From Trichaptum fuscoviolaceum (Eukaryota > Basidiomycota > Agaricomycetes > Hymenochaetales > Trichaptaceae), in contig CAJSYZ010000006.1 of the NCBI GenBank assembly GCA_910574455.1, forward strand, positions 2,284,156-2,348,155: a DNA stretch of 64,000 nucleotides, given 5' to 3'. Below are positions 57,720 through 64,000 of the stretch, in pieces. Within the stretch, counting starts at the first letter, position 1. Every line of letters begins with the position of its first letter. A program made the translations under genes and the position numbers. Under the pieces are notes generated by a model. The model was given only the letters and a program-made list of their open reading frames with translations. It ran no database searches and was not told where the DNA came from.

Positions 57720-58054
57720 CTAGCAGCGTGGACAAGGCTCGTTGGAGTTCTCTGTCACGACTTGTTCAGGAGGTTGCAGCCTTATTGACGTCTTAAGTAT
57801 GCAAGCACAGTGCAGTATCGCATGCTGAGCTTACCATTGTATGCATGTCCGCGCACAATTGGGACCACAGGAACGACCACCTGGGTGGGCAGATGAGTAT
57901 CGGCAATTCGGGTTTCCACAGTCTATCTGTGGTAGAGTAACTTCTTAGAGATATCCGTCAGATGAGAGGCGCAGATACACACTCTCTCGCCGACATCGCT
58001 TGGTGTGGAGTGTCCACAGGTGTACGTTGTGTAAGGAACACGTCGGCGGCACAT
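57720..58054 (-). CDS. 74-residue cysteine-rich micro-protein ending NEPCPRC
   Basis: Three exons, 58054-57983, 57926-57835 and 57780-57720, each with canonical splice sites, join in one frame. The product starts MCRRRVPYTTYTCGHSTP and contains ten Cys, spaced as CGH, DCGNPNCRYS, CGPNCARTC and the terminal CPRC. Paired C-x2-C / C-x3-C motifs and the CGH start suggest a small zinc- or disulfide-stabilised fold. Proteins of this look are widespread in Agaricomycetes but I know of no assigned function. No signal peptide is evident. Confidence 0.72.
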
Positions 58055-58957
58055 TGTTTCTAGAAGCATGCATGGCGTCAGCAATGAGGTAGGTGGATCG
58101 ACACAGTCATAGCAAAGTGTACGCTACCTGGGGATCTTAGGGCTGTGTGCGGGCAGATCAAGTGAAGAGTGTCGGTTGTTGAGATGGATGCATCGAATGA
58201 GCTGGCTTTATATGTTGTTTTGGGAGGTCTGTTTTGATTTGTAGCTGCCAGAGTGTATCTCCTCGAAACAGCCTGATCATCGACGTGCTTCGGGCAGCCG
58301 GTACGCGAAGCAGTTGTTACGCAATGACGATCGGTAAGGCTCCGGACGCAGATTGCGGGGCAATAGGGCTGGGAAGTAGATAAAGATCTGATAGCATCGC
58401 GCTCGCTCAGATATAGAGATCATATGCCTACACGCTGCCTGCGTTAGAAGTTAGGCCGAGCTGCATGGTTCATCGGGCCCTTCCGAATTAAAACATGGAA
58501 TTTCAGCTATCGCTACAAGCTGCCAGCTGCCCGAGCACGCCATTGTAGGACCTCCGTCTCATAAGGGAAATGCAAGCTCCGGCGAGAGAGTAAGATTTGG
58601 GCACACGAGGAGGAAGCGACTTTGATCAAGGTGAACCAGAGCATAAATTATATGCGACATCATCTCCGAAGCCCATCCGATGTAGCATCATCGTAGCACA
58701 CTGCCAGTTTTAGCCCGAGCTTATTCTCGGTTCCATACCCGAGATTAGTCATGGACACATCTCCGTCGGACAGCTCTAAGAACCGTTAGGCTTTTGGTGA
58801 CGAGTAGAAGTCCAGCGTCGTCACTAAATCGTCACTACGCCGTCCTGAAGAGCGAGAACGACGAAGGGCACCGGATATCTGGATCGGCTATCTCCCTTGG
58901 CACGTGTTGAGAAAGCACTTCTGTGCCAGCTTCGTCAGAATTGAGAACGCAGAACCG
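58055..58957. other. Intergenic region
   Basis: About 900 bp. No exon chain, RNA gene or repeat supported. Confidence 0.5.
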
Positions 58958-59480
58958 CTAGATCTTGAGACTCATATTGATGCTGCAGCACTTTCCTTCG
59001 ATAAAGCTGCCCGAATCGAGTACTTTGTCCCGGGGAATGCTTGATCCAGTCGAATTTGACACTTTGATATGTGCAAACTTGGCTTCGGTGGGAACAGTCA
59101 AGTGCCACTTAATATCTGATGTAGTCAGCTTAGCAGCAGAGTCTTTGTATCGATCAGGAAGGCACTCTTGACCCAAGGGAATTATAGTCCGAGTCAACTG
59201 CCGGCAGAGTCAGAAGGCTAAAGGCGCACGTGTAGAAGAAAGCCACTATGTAGGGCGCCGCTTTGCTGGATAAGAGATCTAACGTCCGTCTGAATATGAC
59301 AGGTACATGGGATCGCGACGCGGACCGAGCTGACCGACTCTTCACAGATTTCTCCAATAGCTAGAGGGCTGTATGGAATCGAATTCGAGGAGGTCCGACA
59401 TTCGGAAGACGTTGGCCATTTTGCCCCGCTTGCCGTTACCCAAATTAGAGTGACAACCAACACGATTGTGGTATAGTCAT
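58958..59480 (-). CDS. Possible gene or gene remnant, incomplete
   Basis: Minus-strand frames 59,463-59,340 (hydrophobic start resembling a signal peptide, then KWPTSSECRTSSNS), 59,290-59,160 (APYIVAFFYTCAFSLLTLP) and 59,197-58,958 (ending FIEGKCCSINMSLKI) look coding, with a plausible intron GTCAGC...TTCAG at about 59,339-59,295. I could not produce one continuous frame with an ATG start. It may be a small secreted protein or a decayed gene. Confidence 0.3.
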
Positions 59481-60055
59481 AGCTCCCGTGGATCAGGTCC
59501 TTTCACTGCCAAACAAATTCTGTAAATAACTTATGAAAGTCAGTGACGATATCTCACTAAACATAACTCGCCTCAAACCAAATTCCCGGTCGGTGCCTCG
59601 CTAGTGTTTCGCTCGTTCTCTGATGATGCTTTGCCTCTTCCCCTGCCGTCGACGGCCACGGCGAATACAACTCAAGAAGCCAAGGAAGTATCCAGCATCA
59701 TATGATCGTATGGAAGTACACGATGACAGTTTGCTAGAAGGCAAAGTACACGAGGCAGCTCATAAAGAGACCGGCTACTGTGCATGCAAGTCTACCTATC
59801 GGTGACGATTAAAAAAAACGCTCAGGGTCGACGGGCTTTTGACTATCGGATATTGATCAGTTGCAGAGATATTCGCCAGATTCTTGTCGCGGTGGACTTT
59901 CATTGGGCCCTTCTAGACTAGCCGGAGCAAGAGTTTGAGCATTACAATTAATCAGCCCTAGCAAATCGGATACGACGTACTCAGAACAGTTTGTTTGCTT
60001 GAACAATGTCTTGTATTCGTTTTCTCCTTGAAGGAAGACGAAAAGGCTGATCTAT
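59481..60055. other. Intergenic region
   Basis: 575 bp. A 60-codon plus-strand frame at 59,623-59,805 is not supported by anything else. Confidence 0.45.
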
Positions 60056-61175
60056 TCAGACCTTGTCCTTCCAGAATTCATGGGACCACCAATCCCCATG
60101 AAGTTTCGCAGGTACGACATATCTTCGGAAGCCATCCGATTCTGCCCTTTCAGACGGCGCTATACTTGTCAGATACCACAACTCTTCTATACCTTCATCT
60201 CGAAGATAATTATAGAGTCTGCCATAGTTCAGTCCCACAGCACGGGGACCATGGCTATCATCCGATATCGTATATCGTCCGCCGTATTTCGCAGTAACCT
60301 AGCACAGTGGTGAGCCAGGCATCGTCTCCGCGCATGTGGTGAAGGTAAGAGGGAAGCGACAGACCTCGAGCACGTCTCTGCCCGGATAGGCTGCATCCCA
60401 CCCTTTTCGGAACGCGGCCGCGTTAAACTCGATGAGAGCACCATATTCACATGCATATTTGATATTTCTCTCTAATTTCTCCATTGCCGAAGGAAACCGA
60501 CTAAATTCCAGCTGTGGGTTGTAAAGGCGGCAGAGATCCATGTGGCCAATGACCTCTGGTCGGAACCGAACCATGAGTTCGTATTGGGCGTCGAGATAGT
60601 GGTCGAGTAATGCACCCATCGCCAGTGTGCGACTCTCCGTCTCCAGCTCTGCCTCGGGCGAAAGGCTGTCCAAAGCAGATTGAAACGTCGCCTGATCGTA
60701 ATCGATGGGAATCTCATTAACATGATGGATTGAGCCGACGAGATACTCTATGCGATCTCCGTGACGGTTTAGGAGTGCTTGGAGACCAACGCAGTCGGCG
60801 TCAGTGATTAACTCCGTTTCAGCACCAACAACTAATGTTATCTCTGAGGCGTAGTATGCCTTCAGACGGTGAGCTTCCTCGACAAACATGTCGAATTGCT
60901 TCTCCAACTCCTCTAATGAGACATTGGCCTGACTCGGAGGGAGAACGATGAAGAGAACAACGGACAAAAATTCGAATCGTGAGCAGCCAGTTTAATTACA
61001 CGTGCTGCACACATACCTCCTCCGGATATCGATCTTGAGGGCGATAACGTGGTACATGTTCTGTTAGACCGAAAACAATGAACTTTTGGCGTATTGCTTC
61101 TAGCACGACCTCTTCTAAGGATCCTGCAGCATGTTTGCAGAACTGTCCTGAGTGAGAATGATGGCTGAAAGGCAT
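60056..61175 (-). CDS. HIS2: Histidinol-phosphatase, PHP family
   Basis: Dephosphorylates histidinol phosphate in histidine synthesis. Exons 61175-61017, 60928-60365 and 60298-60056, 321 residues, close to fungal His2. The first metal-binding motif is at the N-terminus, MPFSHHSHSGQFCKHA. GLTEHVPRY, VVGAETELI, LVGSIHHVNEIPIDYD, MDLCRLYNP, ALIEFNAAAFRKGW and ISDDSHGPRAVGLNY supply the other PHP ligands (His, Glu, Asp). All key blocks are intact. Confidence 0.94.
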
Positions 61176-61503
61176 CACAGGGGGAGTTTTTCACGGGGGT
61201 ACCAAGTTTTCTTGTCTCGAAGTCAAGGATTGTGAGAAATGTGTGATCGTCGCAGCTTTCGAAGAGTAAACAGCCCGGTGAGGTTGTAATGGAGATCGGT
61301 GTCTGCCCTGGATGACTAATCATCGAGAAACGAACTTTGTATTGACATCAGGTAGGGAAGTTTGAGCAAGTGCGAACAGTGAACGAGCGAAGCATTTGTC
61401 TTGATTCCTCCGAGCAAATGTGATAAATCATTATATTGAAAGTTGAAAGTAGTACTGTAAGACTAACAAACCCTAATTTACTGTTTTTATACCTCCAAGA
61501 CCC

Positions 61504-62103
61504 CTAGAGAACCATGATACTATGGAGTGGAAATGTTAACAAAGGAACGACGCCGACTATCGAGACCATGGCGCTAATGCATGCGGGGTAAGGGAAGTTT
61601 GCTATCCGGAAAATTGCCATAATGACGGCCGTCGTCAGAAGTACATTAGCTCCTGGAACAATTGAGCACAGATCCGTTGCTAATGGGAAAAATGAAATCA
61701 AGATGCATGAAAGCATACTAGTAACATCTCCGTCAGCACAAATATGGATGCGCTTCGCAATACTGGCCGAAGGATGCCAGCCAGCCGTGCATGCCAATGC
61801 GTAGAGCTGACTTGGGTGCGGTGATGGCATAGAATGGTCATCGATCCAAATCCACAAGCCATATCTGAGAGGACGCATTAACCACACTTTCTGCAAATAT
61901 ATTTGAAGTCGTCATACGTTCAGCTGCGCCTCTGGAAAGACACGCTCGTCAAGCGGCTTGAGTAAACCGATTAGCGAGCACGCCCCTTCAAATTTCACTT
62001 GATCCGCGGAAGTCCTTTCCAGAGTTTCAGAGGATGAAAACGCCGTCCACAGGGCCATACCTCTGCCTGAAGGCGGGAGAGGAGGGGGGGGGAGATAACT
62101 CAA
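61504..62103 (-). CDS. Doubtful hypothetical membrane protein
   Basis: Two minus-strand frames (62,103-61,912 and 61,896-61,504) can be joined by a GTATGA...TTGCAG intron at about 61,919-61,893, but 27 bp would be exceptionally short. The 130-codon part has about three hydrophobic stretches (MLSCILISFFPLATDLC and NVLLTTAVIMAIF among them). No family recognised; could be a remnant or chance. Confidence 0.25.
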
Positions 62104-63205
62104 GGGGGGCGACCGGCAGAATGTCCGCTATAAGAAGAGGAAGGACCCGCGAACAAGGTTTTGTTCCTCCCGGCGCATGAGGGAAATTCCACAAACGTAC
62201 ATGTATATGCTCAACCTAGCTCAGAACGATCGGGGTAATCTGTAATCGCGGCATTTGGAGGTTCTCGTGCCTTCCCCAAGAACCTGTTGTCACATGCACA
62301 GATAGCCTATACTGCAGGCTCAATCGCGAGTTTCGGAAGGTCTCCGGAAATAACTTCCTCGACGGAAGGAGAAACAATGAGTCTTCTGGTTAACATTGGA
62401 GCCACATGAGAACATAGGTGTATCTGCTTTGAGTTAGACGCTGGCAGATTGTGTTATGAATGCATTGTCTGTTCTTTAAACACGCCTGTAGCGCGCGGGC
62501 GTGAGCTGTCTCTAGCTATTGGAAAATACCGGGCTGCGCTTTCGTGATGGCCACTCACGAAGCAATTGAGTGCACTGCCCTTCCTGAAATCTCCCTTGCG
62601 CGGAAGCGTACCTCCTATCTGAGTTCAATGCTTGCATGGCTATAGATCGATGCGCAGATAATTTTGGATATCGCTGCGCTCTTCTGCCGGACAATGAGCC
62701 TTGCCATCTTCAAGGCTGTGAGAGATATTGTTATACAGGAAATCGATGGATGGCTAGATGGACGGCAGATAGCGTTTGCGAGTGAGAGACTAATGGCTGA
62801 ATTACAGGATGACTCCGCTGAAGTCCCTGGCTAATTTCATAGGAACGCAATCCCAGCAGATATAAGTACCGAACTGGGGAAGACGGCTGTGATTCGGAGC
62901 ATCTTAATCTATCCGGTCCTCCAAAGACATCTGTATTCGTGACGCTGATCGCCCGAAAGTAGGTGATATATGGGCAGAACGATTTCCAGAGGGCTTAGGA
63001 TGGTAACGGCGAGTATTGAGAGCGGTTCATCTCCGAGGGGAGCCTTCTGTGTACCAGACTACCAGTCGAGAGGCTCACGATAGGAAGTGCTCCGCCAATG
63101 ATTTGCAGTGATTGTCTTGACATCGTGGGGGGGGGGGGTGAAAGTAGATCGTGTGATTTCCGACATTATAGCTAACAGAGGATAGAAGATAAAGGGAACA
63201 AGGGG
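62104..63205. other. Gene-free region with a poly-G tract
   Basis: About 1.1 kb without a supported gene. A run of eleven or more G occurs near 63,127, and a G-rich run near 62,083 just outside. Otherwise nothing recognised. Confidence 0.5.
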
Positions 63206-64000
63206 CTAAGCAAAGTTCTGTTCGCCAGAAAGGAGAAAGCTGAAGCTCTCCACGCGGGTCCTGTTCTCAGGTGTGCTTAGTCTCGACGGGATAGCGCTGG
63301 GCGACCCGCCTCTGCCGCCTGCCCTTGATCTCGGCACTGGACTCGATCGCCGCGATGAGCCAGGTGTGCTCGCCGCACTCTCGGTGGACGCGATCGAATT
63401 GGCGGGACTATGCCCACGAGTCTGCGGAGACGGAAGGAGCCGCCTCTGGAACCAGTTCCATGGCCATGCACGCCAGCCCCGCCACGTCTTCGCCGCCTCC
63501 GCCAGCTGGTGCTCTTCGCGCTTGCGCTCGAACGCCGCCCGATAGCGTTCGTACGACTCGCGAAAGCTGCGGTCGACGCGCGAGGAAAAGATCAGTTCGC
63601 CGCGCGGATTAGACGAAGGCGGAATGGGCGGAATAGGCACGCTCGTACCGCGTTTGCGGCGCCGGTCCGGCGAGGGCGTGCGAAGGGAAGGGGACTGCAC
63701 TTCCCCTTCTTCACCCCGGGAAAGAAAGGCAAAGGGGTTCACGAGTATTCTGGAGCGTAGTGGACGGTACTTGACGTTAAGATACATGTTGAAGCTGCGC
63801 AACGCTCTGTTTGCGTGGTGCACATAGCTACGACAACACACATGTTCAAAGTATTCGTTTCAATGAAGCTACAGCTGCATACCTATTCGCGTACCCTATT
63901 TTCTCTGAGTATAACCCACTAGCAAAGAATAGCGCGAGCGTCGTGACGGTGACAAGTAGAAGGCCTTTCGCAATATAGGGATGAATGTGTACAGGCACTT
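63206..64000 (-). CDS. C-terminal part of a membrane protein, runs off the right edge
   Basis: Exons 64000(partial)-63883 and 63827-63206 join in frame, giving at least 246 residues. The first part has a transmembrane helix (GLLLVTVTTLALFFASGLY). It is followed by a basic segment (YLNVKYRPLRSRILVNPFAF) and a ~170-residue Ser/Pro/Arg-rich tail with a short helical, charged patch (SFRESYERYRAAFERKREEH). The tail is probably cytosolic and disordered. I do not recognise the family from this part. Confidence 0.65.

Noticed and set aside
59623..59805. 60-codon plus-strand frame rich in Arg/Lys/Cys
   Set aside because: No start context, splice continuation or similarity to support a gene.
63206..64000. 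SAC-domain phosphatase assignment for the right-edge protein
   Set aside because: Only a loose resemblance in the transmembrane/basic segment; no catalytic domain is in the window.

Overview
The window reads as nuclear DNA of a filamentous basidiomycete, most likely an Agaricomycete. Genes are split by many 45-70 bp GT-AG introns and lie close together on both strands. The recognisable proteins (ETF-QO, Yah1-type ferredoxin, Sut1-like sugar carrier, Urc4, PQ-loop protein, two P450s, an NEPCPRC-ending micro-protein) fit that group. Species is not assigned. Exon chains were assembled by hand from splice signals, frame and family expectation.

Layout. (1) 1-11,873: direct tandem array of a ~1,145 bp unit, ten complete near-identical copies plus a partial, entering from the left edge. 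Each unit contains about four diverged ~140 bp sub-monomers and a conserved hairpin. The array ends in a diverged copy in opposite orientation (11,886-12,942). (2) 12,943-15,531: no gene; a probable Ty3-type LTR remnant and T-rich DNA. (3) 15,532-20,373: ETF-QO, mitochondrial ferredoxin and a PQ-loop membrane protein. (4) 20,642-27,884: five non-autonomous elements in one orientation with shared ends, carrying decayed pieces of CSE1 (exportin-2), two copies of a Bsd2/Ndfip-like gene and two copies of an unidentified segment. One element sits exactly inside the end of another without target duplication, which fixes the termini. The architecture resembles Helitron-like (Helentron/HINE) elements that capture gene fragments. 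(5) 27,970-38,101: a multispanning membrane protein, two tail-to-tail paralogous P450 genes and a single-pass membrane protein. (6) 38,652-47,513: ADE8, FAD synthase with an 894 bp intron, a small conserved-looking protein, a nucleotide-sugar transporter and a mitochondrial J-protein. (7) 47,667-61,175: MFS exporter, AP-1 mu, Sut1-like transporter, URC4, a cysteine-rich micro-protein and histidinol-phosphatase. (8) 61,176-64,000: largely empty, ending in the C-terminal part of a membrane protein that runs off the right edge.

The single-copy genes are ordinary housekeeping or secondary-metabolism loci and show no joint pathway, apart from ETF-QO and ferredoxin, which are neighbouring mitochondrial electron carriers. 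The interest lies in the satellite array and the fragment-capturing element cluster, both in the left 28 kb.
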